Shown: positions 39,201-48,986 of the stretch, in pieces
Position numbering within the stretch: the stretch's first letter is position 1
Layout of the letters: each line of letters begins with the position of its first letter
Assembly (NCBI GenBank): GCA_905221605.1
Contig: CAJNDS010000059.1
Coordinates: 124,001-188,000 of the forward strand
Reading direction: 5' to 3'
Origin: Symbiodinium natans
Taxonomy: Eukaryota; Sar; Dinophyceae; Suessiales; Symbiodiniaceae
Length of the DNA: 64,000 bases
The notes under the pieces: model-generated
Told to the model about the DNA's origin: nothing
The model's database searches: none
The model's input: the letters and a program-made list of their open reading frames with translations, nothing else
Translations under genes and position numbers: made by a program

Positions 39201-41162
39201 ACGCAATCTTCCCAGTGCACTTGCAAGGAGGGCTTCTACAAGGATGACGGACTCTGCATAAGTTGCATGGCCAATGCAGTGTGTCCTGGGGCTGATTTTC
39301 AGCCTCACTCGTCTCCCGGCCACTGGAGTCCTGACGCGCGAACCTTCTGGAGCTGTTTTCCTTCAGACTCCTGTTTGGAGGGCAGCACAACATCCACCAA
39401 TGAATGTGCCGCTGGAAGGGCTCCAGATGGTCTTCGATGTGTGCCATGTGCAGAGGACCATTACATGACAAATGCCGAATGCTACCAGTGCAGCGGGCTT
39501 CAGAACGTCCTTAGCATCATGGGACGGATTGTTCTGGTCCTTGCTCTACTTGCCACCATGGTGATCCTGCGATGGGAGGCTGCCACGGATGTCCTGAATA
39601 CCAGCTTCCGAGAGGTCTGCAGGCAGCACAAGAAGCTCTTGGGACGGCTGGGGCAGGCCATGACAATGGAAGCCGAAGCTACGCTGTTCTTTTCAGCCAT
39701 TGCAGTCCTTCAGTTCCTGTGGGTGTTTACATTGTTCCCGAATTGGCAATCGAGCACAAGCGGCCTTCAGGATGTTTGGAAAGCCGTCGTGACCCTCGCC
39801 GCTTTCGATACCAGCGTGTTCACATACTGCTCTCTGGGCAGTTCTTTCATCAACAACTGGTCTCTAGATTGGTGCTTGCACTGGGCAATCGTTTTGGTGA
39901 ACATGGTGCTGGTGGTTGTGCAGTTCGTCGTGGCAAAGGCTGCCAAGACCACTAAGACCCACCTCACAGGCATACTGATGGAAAGCACCTCCTTCCTGAT
40001 CATGCTCCTGATTACTGCTCGATTCAGGCTGGACCTGATCTTCGTCAATTGCGTGAGATGCGAAGCTGGGCGGATGTGCCTGGCTGAGGATCCTCTTTTG
40101 TATTGCGGCTTCAAGGACGGGTTTGGGATGTTGTGGGTTAGGTTGGGCTTTATCCTTGTCCACATCTCGGTTCTTGTTCCCTCCGCTCATCAGGACGGCT
40201 CGGAGGAGTGGAAGATGCTGGCCTACGTCTCCATAGTCGATCTCTCGGTTTGGAGCTTGTTGCTGTCTTTGGTGTTCTTTGCCATGGTGAAGACCTGGAA
40301 GTGGCAGTGTGGAGAAGGTGAAGGTGTGACCTCGAACGGCCGAGTCCACTGGTATGTGCTCTTCGCGGAACCTTGGACCAAACATCTGAAAGGCCACTCG
40401 GGGTCCTTGCGCCGTGCCGTGCAAGACTTCCCGACCTTCACGGAGCACCTCCAGACGCCAGCATCCCGGAAGGAGGTCTGGCAACGGTTCAACTCCCACG
40501 TGCTCGAGAAGAAAGAGCAGGATATGGCAGAGCTTGCCCTGAAGATGGTGGCGCTCACTGAGCAGAAAGAAGGCAATGGCTCCGATGGCCCCCAAGTATC
40601 GAGAGGAACGGAGCACTTGGACGTTGACATTGCAGACATGGCCGAGAAAGTTCAAGAGCTCTACCCAAAGAGCAAGTGGTTCTTCCTGTTGGAGCTGTTC
40701 TGGTCCTGCTCTTGGTCGTGGTTGCGGACTCTCTTCAGGGTGGCGATGACACTGGCAGTCATGACCCTTCCGAGAGACTCCGGGAACTCCGATTCCAGGA
40801 CAATAGAATGCTCCTTCGTGCTGATGGGGTTGTTGGCGTTTGCAGGCTTGATGAAGGCGAACCGTTGGGAGTTTGTGAACGACTGGGAGATTCTTCTCTA
40901 CGCCCTGTCGCTGGGAGTCCTGATCCTGCTGCAGGCCGGGAACACGGTCACCGTCGCAGTCCTGGCGAGCGCTACCGTCTTTGTGGCCGTGGCCCCGGTC
41001 CTCCTCTACCTTCTCGCATTTGCCATCCGCCGCTGCCTCACCAACGTGGAGGTGACGCCGAGCAAGCCCAGGTCACAAGCATTGGAGGGCATCGTCCACA
41101 AATGCTTTGCCAAGGAAACCAAGGAGAGGCCCACCGTCCAGGCGGTCGACATCTCCTTCTAA
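36210..41162 (+). CDS. Giant Cys-repeat, EGF-like, polytopic membrane protein; N-terminus likely in upstream exon
   Basis: Open for 1650 codons, from just after TAG 36207-36209 to TAA 41160-41162. The first in-frame ATG lies inside the Ser/Thr tract, so the true start with a signal peptide is probably in an upstream exon joined near 36210. In order: a Ser/Thr tract (STTTSSTTTSS, 36360-36440) like a mucin linker; about 27 repeats of 34-38 residues (36440-39030), consensus CCEATCATFTCPAGYVPNP with six Cys per repeat; EGF/ephrin-receptor-like modules (CPAGSFKTDEDS to about 39490); then a membrane domain with at least seven hydrophobic segments, the first RIVLVLALLATMVIL (39526) and the last near VAVAPVLLYLLAFAI (40984-41028). 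The C-tail ends RPTVQAVDISF. It looks like a cell-surface receptor or adhesion protein. Ligand and signalling role are unknown. Confidence 0.88.
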   Translation, partial: QALTTLTATATSTSVTLTSTSRTVSITSVSSTSATRTSTSTSSLTMSTSTSTTSSTTTSSTTTSSTTTSSTTTSSTVHTCAQAYHPCQPGFMQQSADAPAVSQDFCCLKTCAAHTCPAEHIPIQAKLASTVVSDADCCEMTCSAFDCPSGYARNPSMLFSAPVSQQTCCVETCSRFSCPADHVPDTSNWNSLTLTVLECCLPTCSGLSCQANFVPDPAKSGSTDVRQEHCCLPSCASFSCPLGYAPNPGNSQATTLDFQTCCSPSCASFTCPASFVPKLSAMSSISLSTSDCCEATCQSYTCSSGFVVDSTRAASTLLTDASCCIQTCAGFTCPIGYVNDPAFAQSTIVSNKACCKLDSCLAFACPVGFTPVSSTPSTVSQTSCCERQCSSFQCPAGYSLNLANSASTAISVSNCCEATCATFGCPDGYVANPAQSASTILSRASCCEATCATFTCPAGHVPDLARLASATLSQSSCCKATCATFSCPADYIANPLLARSTTVTQSNCCQATCATFTCPADYVVNPDRRLATDLSQQSCCQATCATFSCPTGFVANLSNLASTLVYTQECCAAQCAVLSVCPAGYVEISSSFGTSSSECCLATCAVFPCPAGQVADSSQATSTSVSVSDCCQDTCALFTCPADYVPNPATVSSTNLTTETCCEATCATFACPATYLPVDESSSITAVSLGSCCSATCATLACPAGTQAIAHRQTSTLVTQSQCCEDTCATFQCYGGFVVDPAQTTSTTVTLDNCCRPTCALFACLMSYVADPAKSALTDLSVSDCCQPTCAAFQCPSGYLPDLVASASIDVSTGTCCDATCATFSCPVAYVSDLSQLTSTVVNQETCCEATCASLACNAGYSPVLDQETSTNISQSNCCEPTCAVFQCPDGFTANPANQSVTNLDVTSCCLPTCATLLCPEGWEFALGQENSTDVTVETCCESCPAGSFKTDEDSVSGPGYLRQRCALCLPGSWNPLIGQRACSACPVNWTTPAEGATQSSQCTCKEGFYKDDGLCISCMANAVCPGADFQPHSSPGHWSPDARTFWSCFPSDSCLEGSTTSTNECAAGRAPDGLRCVPCAEDHYMTNAECYQCSGLQNVLSIMGRIVLVLALLATMVILRWEAATDVLNTSFREVCRQHKKLLGRLGQAMTMEAEATLFFSAIAVLQFLWVFTLFPNWQSSTSGLQDVWKAVVTLAAFDTSVFTYCSLGSSFINNWSLDWCLHWAIVLVNMVLVVVQFVVAKAAKTTKTHLTGILMESTSFLIMLLITARFRLDLIFVNCVRCEAGRMCLAEDPLLYCGFKDGFGMLWVRLGFILVHISVLVPSAHQDGSEEWKMLAYVSIVDLSVWSLLLSLVFFAMVKTWKWQCGEGEGVTSNGRVHWYVLFAEPWTKHLKGHSGSLRRAVQDFPTFTEHLQTPASRKEVWQRFNSHVLEKKEQDMAELALKMVALTEQKEGNGSDGPQVSRGTEHLDVDIADMAEKVQELYPKSKWFFLLELFWSCSWSWLRTLFRVAMTLAVMTLPRDSGNSDSRTIECSFVLMGLLAFAGLMKANRWEFVNDWEILLYALSLGVLILLQAGNTVTVAVLASATVFVAVAPVLLYLLAFAIRRCLTNVEVTPSKPRSQALEGIVHKCFAKETKERPTVQAVDISF

Positions 41163-42412
41163 ACCTAGAGCATGAGCCCATGGCTGATGGTTCCCACCGG
41201 AGCCATTTTCTCCCTTCTTCTTTTGATGTCTTTGATTTTCTGATGCATCTGCGTGTCGGGTCGTGGCAAGAACGGCTTGGCCCAGACGTGCAGAGCTGCA
41301 GGCTGCTCGATCGCAGCTGTGAGTCTGTGAAAGAAAGGCGGTCGGTCGAAAGCTGGGCCTTGAGAAAACCTATGCCCAGCTCCCGACCCATGCCCCACAC
41401 CCTTTCTGCTTCGCATGTGCGCTGCCAAGCAGCGCGATTGCAGCGGAAGAGAGTCTCATGAGCCCCCGAAGCATGAAATCGTCGCTTTGCTTGGATGTGT
41501 TCTGATGATCTTTGATGTGGTTCATGTCGACAAGGCCTTCTGATCGTCTGTGAGTCACGAAAAGTGAACCGTGCTTGGAGTTTGCTCAAACCAGGCCCCT
41601 TGGCTCCAAGTTGATTTAGGCGGACATCCCGAAAAGTCTCGACCTGCCATCTCAAGTCCATCACGCCGCCGCCGCAACCTCAGACCTCATAGACCTCAGG
41701 GCTTGTTCTACTCGTTTGCTCTGGCATGTGGCATCATGTGGCATCTTTTCTCATGCGTTCATGGTTTCGCGGTTTTGACTCTTTTTTGTTGAGCTCTTTT
41801 GCTGCGCAGATGACCCCGCAGTTGCTGCTGAAAGCACGGTTTCCAGAATCTGAGGCGGAGGATTTCTGGGCAGGATCGATCAGCAAGAACATCAACGGCA
41901 CTCCATCTTGTGGGGGGGGGGGGAGGGGGGGGGGCGCTATTGTGTGTCGCGCAAAATATGTTGCGAGCTTCGGTTATGGACAGGTTGCATGTGATCGTTG
42001 CAGTGTGCCATGCTCTGTGTGGAAAATATGAGCCCATGTACCATGGACGTGTCGTGTCCCGCCTATTTTTCGGGTCAAGCAACCAGGAACCTCAGGCCAG
42101 AGCATCGCAAGTAGAGTCTGCAGCACGAGAATATAGACACCATGCTGTTGACAGTAGTCTCAGTAGTCTTGATTGACAGTCATGGCTCCGGATGCTTTCT
42201 TCTTGTAGCGCGTAGACCAAATTTGTGCATTATTGGAAGTGCGTAGCGAATCTATGCGCACGAACTGAACAACCATCGGAAGCCCCTAAAGCTTTCGTGC
42301 AGGCGCGGCCGTTTTCATGTCGCCCAGGCGGTTTGGCTGCGGACCCTATACGAAGACAGCAGCATGATGAGACCTGAAGCGCCCCAGCACGTCGCCATGC
42401 AGCCTGCTGCAG
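41163..42412. other. 3' region of the Cys-repeat gene and spacer
   Basis: No gene recognised. A G-run of 13 plus 10 bases with one A lies at about 41912-41935. Confidence 0.45.
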
Positions 42413-43814
42413 CCACGCGCAGCCCTTCGTGTTTCGCGTCTCCTCATCTCCTCAAGCGAGGTGCATTGTGATCACAAGCGTGGTGCAGCGTGTCCTCCAG
42501 GAGAGGTTCAGGCTTTGTGCAGATGCCACCTGAAGCTCCGGGCTCGAGGCCCAACTCGCTGTACACCTAGACAGCCTAGACCAGTGAAACGGAGTGAGGC
42601 TTTTGCGTCTTTGGCATGTCTTGTTGCGCAGTGGCTGCCACGGAAAGGCTGAAATCGTAAACATCAGCTTTGGCTCTGCGCAATGTCCAAGAGGGCCAAA
42701 GATTTGCGGGTCTGCCTCCGCTTTGACAACTGTGATTCCAAGCGCCAAACCATGTTCGCCGCGTTATGGGACTGTTCGTCCGCAGTTCACATGGCTGCAC
42801 GCCGTTGGAGGGGGGCAACTCAAAAGCCGCTGCAGAGAGTGGTGCGAACGGGCTTCTTTTGTGGGAGGCTAAGTGCGCTCCGGCAAGTTTCCTTCGGCAT
42901 TCTCACGCACTTACTGTCTGGCCTTTGAAGCATTGCCGAATACATTGTCGGAGGTTTCCAGCGTTTGTGGATTCTTCCATGTACGAGCTCAGGGAACTTT
43001 TTAGACTTTCTCCAACTCGCGCGATTGCCACCTGCCCTTTCCGGAAGCAAAACCCGAGACCCCCATCAAGCCCTGGGATGCTTGCTGGATTCCCCTGAGC
43101 CCTCGTGACCTCTGCAAAGGGCTCTGCAAGGGGCTCTGCAAGGGGCTCTGCAAGGGGCTCTGCAAGGGGCATGCAGGGCACGGCTCTTTGTGTTCCCATG
43201 TGGGAATCCGGAGCCGAATCGACTAGCCTGCGCGATTCTACAGCATGTTTCCCTGCTGCATGTCACTTGGGGCCGTTTAAGAAACCCTAAACACCTCTCA
43301 GTTGCACCCTACACTGCAACTCAACGTCAGAAATTCCATACGCCTGGCACCCACTGCTGTTGTTGGGCGCGCCCTGGTGCGCCAATGCTGGCCTAACAAG
43401 CTCTCAGTCTGTATGAGGGGCAGAAGGCAAGAGAGGCAAACATTTCCGCTTCTGCTGGCCCGGTTGTGTTTAAGAATCCGCGGCTTGTGAACGCTTCCGC
43501 GCGTTTTGAAGGATCCTTGCAAGGCCTTCCGATGAAGTTCGGGGGAGGATGAAGTTCGGCAGTGGGGAGGCCAAGGCCTCCATCTATTCAGAATCTAAAG
43601 GCCGAAGCGTTCCGGAAAAGCTGGGGAGTTTCTTGGGTCAAGGACGCCGCGAATGGTTGAGAGCAATCGCGTCACCACACGAGGCGGGCTTGATTCCCGT
43701 CCCATTTGTTTCTGGGCAAAGGGTGGAGTGTGTTGTGTAGAGTCGTTGTTGAAGTGTGGAAGGCCGCTCGTTCTAGAAAAGGCTGCATGACGATTGCCGC
43801 AACTTCTTTGCCTT
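42413..43814 (+). repeat. Segmental direct repeat, right copy
   Basis: Counterpart of 32657-33729, about 330 bp longer because of insertions near 42880-42990 and 43560-43710. The internal minisatellite has diverged to GCAAGGGGCTCT units (43110-43165). Together the copies bracket the RCC1-like and Cys-repeat genes. Confidence 0.9.
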
Positions 43815-46800
43815 CAAAGCTTTTCAGACTTTTCGACTTAATTATGCGCGCCTTGCCTGGAAAGGCGCCGTCTTTGCCAGAGGTTCGCCCGTTAATGAGT
43901 CTGTTGAACTGAAGCCTCAATAATATACACATCATAAGCCATGAAGGACGTCGTGGCTCACCGAGCGCTCAGCCGACGAGTGTAACGAGTGCAGGGCAAG
44001 ATGTTGGCTGGGCGGTCGCGGCTCTATGCGCGGCTCTTCATAGGCCTTCCATTCCGCCCCCTCGGCCTCGAGGCCTCGTGGCCTCTCGTGCCCCCGGCAA
44101 GGTGTTGGCTGCCTGGAGAGGGGCCATGTCTGTACATTTTCTAGAGCCCGCGATGCCCAGCGCTCCGAGCTTGAGGCTCAGTGCATTTGTTTCTGGGCTC
44201 TGAGTGTGATGAAGTACACGAGAAGGCTTTGCGGATGCGCGCTTGGAATGAAGCGCCCCGGAAAGCTTGAAGGCAGCCGGTGGCATGATTTAGATCCCAC
44301 GATCCCACAAGTTTTTTGAAGTGCGGCTTCTGAGGCCTGTGGGTTGTAGAGGCCCGTCAGCAGTTCACAAAGGCCCTGCCCCTGCTCTCCAAGAAATTGT
44401 GAGGCGACTTTTTGAGCTTTCGTGCCGTTTTGACCTTGTCATCTCCTGGGCTGCACCCATAGCTGTGTTCCTGGTTTCTCCCGCTCAGATCTTTGGGGCT
44501 TTGGGGCGGAAGGTGGGGTTGGGGCCAAGTTGGGTTGCCAAGGGTTCGGGCGGTTGATGCTTGGGGGGGTTCTTGTCCGTAAACACGTGAGGGTGCCATG
44601 ATGCCTTGTGGCTTCAGTGCTTCGAGCACTGTATCGGGTATGGCGAGTTTAGTGTGATGCGGCCACCTCAGACGAGGCGGCCTGCCCACCTTGCTTATCC
44701 TCTTGCGTGCTTCAGCAGCGAGGAGGCCTGCAGCGAAAATCTATGCACGCCTGCCCGATGCTGCACCCGGCTGCGCGTTTCTTTGGTGGAAGGAATGACC
44801 ACCCATACCAGCAACTGGTCACTCAATGCAAGGGGTTCTGCACAGAAATGAACCTGAAGCCCGCGCAGTCACGGTGCCCAAGCTGCAGCGGCGACTCTCA
44901 AGTCTGAAGGCGATGCCATGCCATGCCGCGCCTGGGCCACGTGGCCCTGCAATGGCCCATATGAGTGGTGCACCGCGGCAATTGCCAGAAGACCAGCGAA
45001 GACCATTGCCTGCAGACCCCAAGCAGCCCCTCTAGTGCTCTTCGAATCGCGGCCTTCGATGCTACTTTCTTCTGCGAGTTCAGGCACCCCAGAAGCGGGC
45101 ATACCTACACACCCACGAAGCGCACGCGTTTCGCATCCTCCTGCGTGCTGCAGCGGGGAGGCCTGCAGCGAAAATCTGTGTCCGCCTGCCCGACGCCGCA
45201 CCCGGCCGCGCCAAGCAAAATTCCCCCATCGCGCCTTTCCTTGGCGAGTGATCTTGGCAGCGTCCTTTGGCGGAGCGCGGGCTTCTTGATTGGGTGGCTG
45301 CCAAGAATGCTCATCAGCCTGTGCTTGAAAGTTGAAGATGTTGAACCCCCTCAGCTGAAACCATCTGTAACCAGTTAACCCGGCCCCCTGCGTGCCGGCA
45401 CCGCCTGCCCCCCATGTATTCCCATGGAAGAGAGATAGCGGCGGATCCCGCATTGGGCTGCGGAGCGTCCTGGCCCAGCTCGAAGTCCCTGAATTCGTTT
45501 GATCCTGGGAAGCTGCTGAGGCTGCTGAGTGCTCAAGAGCCCCAAAGCAATTCTTGAAGGCAAAGCCCCGCGCGCCTCCAGCGACGGTGACGAGCTTGAC
45601 TTGATTTCCAGGGCCCTTTAGGATGACTTTAGTGGCGTCCTCAGTCCCATACGGCGCCCCCTAAAGGAGCCTCCGAGCCTCCATAATCTCCATAGCTTTC
45701 ATGTCAACCTCAAGCATGTCTTGGCTTCAGCGTGGGGGGCTCCCATCCTGGCACACTTTTTCCGGTGGAGCCGGACAGAGGGGTTTGTGCCCCACAGGTC
45801 TCGGCCTCTTCCCCCCAAAACGGGGAAGTGCAGACCCGAGTTGTGGGTCGTATCGGCCGTTGCTGGGGCTTCAGTGCGTTTAAGTGGGGTCACCGGGGTC
45901 GCCGGCTTTGCTGCGGCACACCAAACCGGTCACAACGCTATCCTCAGAGAGCTTGAGGAGGTGTAGGGCGTGCATGTGATAGTGCCATGGTGGCCGTCGT
46001 GTTGATTTGTCTGGGCGCTGCCAAGGAGGCCTGCGGATGCCTTTCTTATGCTTCCTCCCGTGCTTCAGGCCTCCCGTGTCAGGAGTCCGGAGCTCCTTAC
46101 GTTGTTCGCGGCATGCTGCCTGTAGACTCGAAGACGCCAAGACCCAGGTGTGGGTGGAACACTTGTGTGGCCACTGGTGTCCCAGCTGCTTCTTTCGCGG
46201 CCTTGCAAGCTACTTGGCCTCCTCGCGCTGAGCATAGATGAGGCTGGCCCTACTGCACGACTTGCTCGGAGGTTGTCGGAGGAGGTGTTGAGGAACAGGC
46301 TCTGCCCGCAGGCATTTGTACCTCACAGGCCTTTACCTCTTCCGCCACTGCTTCCCTGGCTTGAGCATGTGTCAACTTCACCAGTTTCAGGTGGCCTTAC
46401 GGCTTAAGCTTTCGCGGAAACAGCTTGCTGCCAGGCCCGGAAGGCGTGCAGCTTGCAGATCTCGGGGGGTTGGGGGGGTTTTGGGATGTCTAGGGCTTAG
46501 GGCTCTTAGGGCTTGGGGTTTACGGGCCTGGCCTTTGTTTGCGCGTTGTAATCTGGCGGCTCCATGCCTTGCGTCTTGAAGTGTTTAGGTTTCGTTGAAT
46601 AACCTTAGGGGACATTCGCTTTTGTGTGATGATTGGTGCTTACTTCTTATGGCATCGGGCTGCTCGAGGCAGCTTAAGTTGTGTCTCTCTGTTTCCTCGC
46701 AAAAGGACACCAGCTGGTCTCGCAAGCACTGCATGCACTGCTCAGTCGCGTTAGATTTCAGGCCGCTGCACACCTTGTGCACGAAGAAGCGTGCGCTTTG

Positions 46801-46910
46801 GGCATCCTCATCTCGCCCTCCACTCTCGTGCTGCTCCGTGGCGCTGTGATTTTTGCGAGTTTGTCAGTGTTAAGTTTCGCTGAACCTGGGGTCTGAGATT
46901 CAGCTTTGAA
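43815..46910. other. Gene-poor stretch with one small duplication
   Basis: A ~65-bp motif (GAGGCCTGCAGCGAAAATCT, then GCCTGCCCGA-GC-GCACCCGG) occurs near 44720-44785 and 45155-45218. The remaining open frames have no recognisable domain. Confidence 0.5.
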
Positions 46911-46924
46911 GGGCCATCAACACT

Positions 46925-47050
46925 TGGCGCTTTGATGTAGCTGGCGTGAGAACTCCGCGCCAGATGCTTGGTCTCGGCTTGCATGTCTCCTTGCGCAGCT
47001 CCGGACACGATGCAGAAGATGTCACGGATGCTGTTCTCGTCCAGCGAGCT
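46925..47050 (-). other. Candidate coding exon, unknown gene
   Basis: The minus strand reads SIGQSSLDENSIRDIFCI, then SGAAQGDMQAETKHLARSS, then YIKAPS, followed at once by GTTGATGG, a possible GT donor. Codon choice resembles that of the exons at 54-64 kb. No family is recognised and no other exon of the same gene could be linked. Confidence 0.35.
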
Positions 47051-48369
47051 CTGACCAATGCTCATCGGAACGGTTGCATTGGCTCATATCGACCTTGAAG
47101 GCTCCCAAGCAAACCATGAAAACCATCACCATCAAAAGCTGCTGCTTCGCTCCCACTGCCCGGTAGGACCCAAACCTCAGAGCTTTACAGCGTGGTGCAC
47201 CGCGTCGGACTCGTGCACTTTTTCCAACCCGCCTTCTCCGCGTTCCGAGTGATTTGTGTTGACCACCAGATTGTCCATGCCCCCCATTCTGGCCCAGCAG
47301 GTTACCCTCAACATAATCCTAGTATGGCCCTTCTTTTAGGGATCCTTAAAAAGGATCCCAAAAACCCACAGGTACAACCTTAAGGGCTTAAGGGTCCAAG
47401 GTAGAGAAGCCGTAGATATAGCAGGCCTCGCTCCGAGAGCACTGGAGCTGTCATGTGGGCAAGGAAAGTTTCGAAGGTCTTGGTCGACTGGCTTTTGAGT
47501 GGTGGCTCTGCTCCTCTCTTGTTGGTCCAGCAAGCAGCTCAGCAAGTTCTGGCCTGAGCCCGAAGCCCTGAGTACTGCACGGGCTGTGTCTCCACCAGTC
47601 GCATCGCCGCGCGATCGGTTCGTGGGCAGGCGACAATGGGCCACGCACCCTGTAATCGGCCGCAGAGCCTCTAAAGCCCATCTAAGCCGATCTAAGCCCA
47701 TCTAAGCCCATCTAAACCCATCTGACAGGGAGCTGACGCCCCAGCACGCTGGGCATCTGCTCCGTCGCTTGGCAGCTCTGGGCTCCTGACTTCCCACGTC
47801 ATGCTGGGAAGCTTCCTTGGCGCTCCCTGCCGAAAGCCCAAAAAACCTGGAGCTTCCCCAAAGCAAACAACAAACTCAGCCCCAAAGTGCAGCCTAACCT
47901 GGAGCTCGCTTCGGTGCACTTCGTGCACTTCGTGCACTTCGTGCACTTCGTTCTCGGGCCTGTTCGCGGGTTCCTAGATCTGGACGCCGCACTGACTTAG
48001 AGTACCCTTAGAGTACCCGGTGGCCTGTTCAACACAAGGTTTCTGTCCGTGCGTTTCCTGGTTTCAGGAACCGTCACTCTAGTCTCAAGACCCATTCGGA
48101 CCTTCGAGCTTAAAGCCTGCAGTAGCTCACTTTACAGTAGTTCCGACAGTTCGGATTTAGAAAACAGGCCCTGAGAATGCACTGACAGTTCCTGAGAGTC
48201 GCCTGATGGTTCCAGAGCCCCTGTTGGTGCTCACACGCAAACCGGCCACCGGCCACAGGGCACTCCACAAGCACTGACTGATAGTCGACATGCGTTCGGG
48301 TGGTCTCGTTCTCAGTTCACAGCTGCCCAGCTGCTTCGAAAGCGGGTGTGGCGCTGCCCAGCCGCGGCT

Positions 48370-48520
48370 CTAAAATGAGAGTTCCATGATCATCGGGTCG
48401 TCAGAAAGCCTGGGGCCGTACTCTGCTTGAATGAGACAGGAGGGCCGGTTCACGGCAGAGATAACTTGCAGCTTTTCCGGGTCAGAGCGGGTGACCACAA
48501 GCTCATGTTGAAGCCTCTGT
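48370..48520 (-). other. Candidate C-terminal exon, unknown gene
   Basis: The minus strand reads RLQHELVVTRSDPEKLQVIS, then AVNRPSCLIQAEYGPRL, then SDDPMIMELSF and a TAG stop. A CACAG precedes the segment as a possible acceptor. Family unknown. A plus-strand helix-like frame (EQHAQAAMEALEAILEK, about 48583-48633) is nearby and would conflict only if both were used. Confidence 0.3.
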
Positions 48521-48936
48521 GGTCCATTGTGGTCCCTCGTGGCCAGGAGCCGCATTCGCCGCATCTGCTCTCCCGCCTTCATCCGAGCAGCACGCGCAGG
48601 CCGCCATGGAAGCCTTGGAGGCAATCCTTGAGAAGTCTCAAGTGTATGCAGTGTATACAACAGTTAGGTGTACAGGTGCGGAGCAGAGTTGAGGCGAGGG
48701 AAGTCATGAGGGGCGCATCGAAGGAAGAGTGCCCTTCAGAAGTTTGCCTTAGACTGTGCTACTCCCGGAAGCTGGGTTCCGTGGCTTTCCACCATCGCTG
48801 TCTCCAAGCCTCTGGAAAGGCCGGGCAGAGGCGCGCCAGGCGCCCCTCCCTTTCCTCCCTTTGCTCCCTTGCGCCACCGAAACAGAGCTCACAGAGCACA
48901 GGGCTCCAGTCAGGCCAAGTCAGGGGCTGAAGGGGG

Positions 48937-48986
48937 TTTAGGGTTTAGGGTTTAGGGTTTAGGGTTTAGGGTTTAGGGTTTAGGGG
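48937..48986 (+). repeat. Interstitial telomere-like repeat, seven perfect TTTAGGG
   Basis: The longest uninterrupted run of TTTAGGG in the window. TTTAGGG is the plant-type telomere repeat also used by dinoflagellates. It is far from any end of the window and has neighbours of ordinary sequence, so it is interstitial. Confidence 0.95.

Noticed and set aside
48937..48986. A chromosome end
   Set aside because: Only seven TTTAGGG units, with a multi-exon gene continuing for 15 kb to the right. It is an interstitial repeat.
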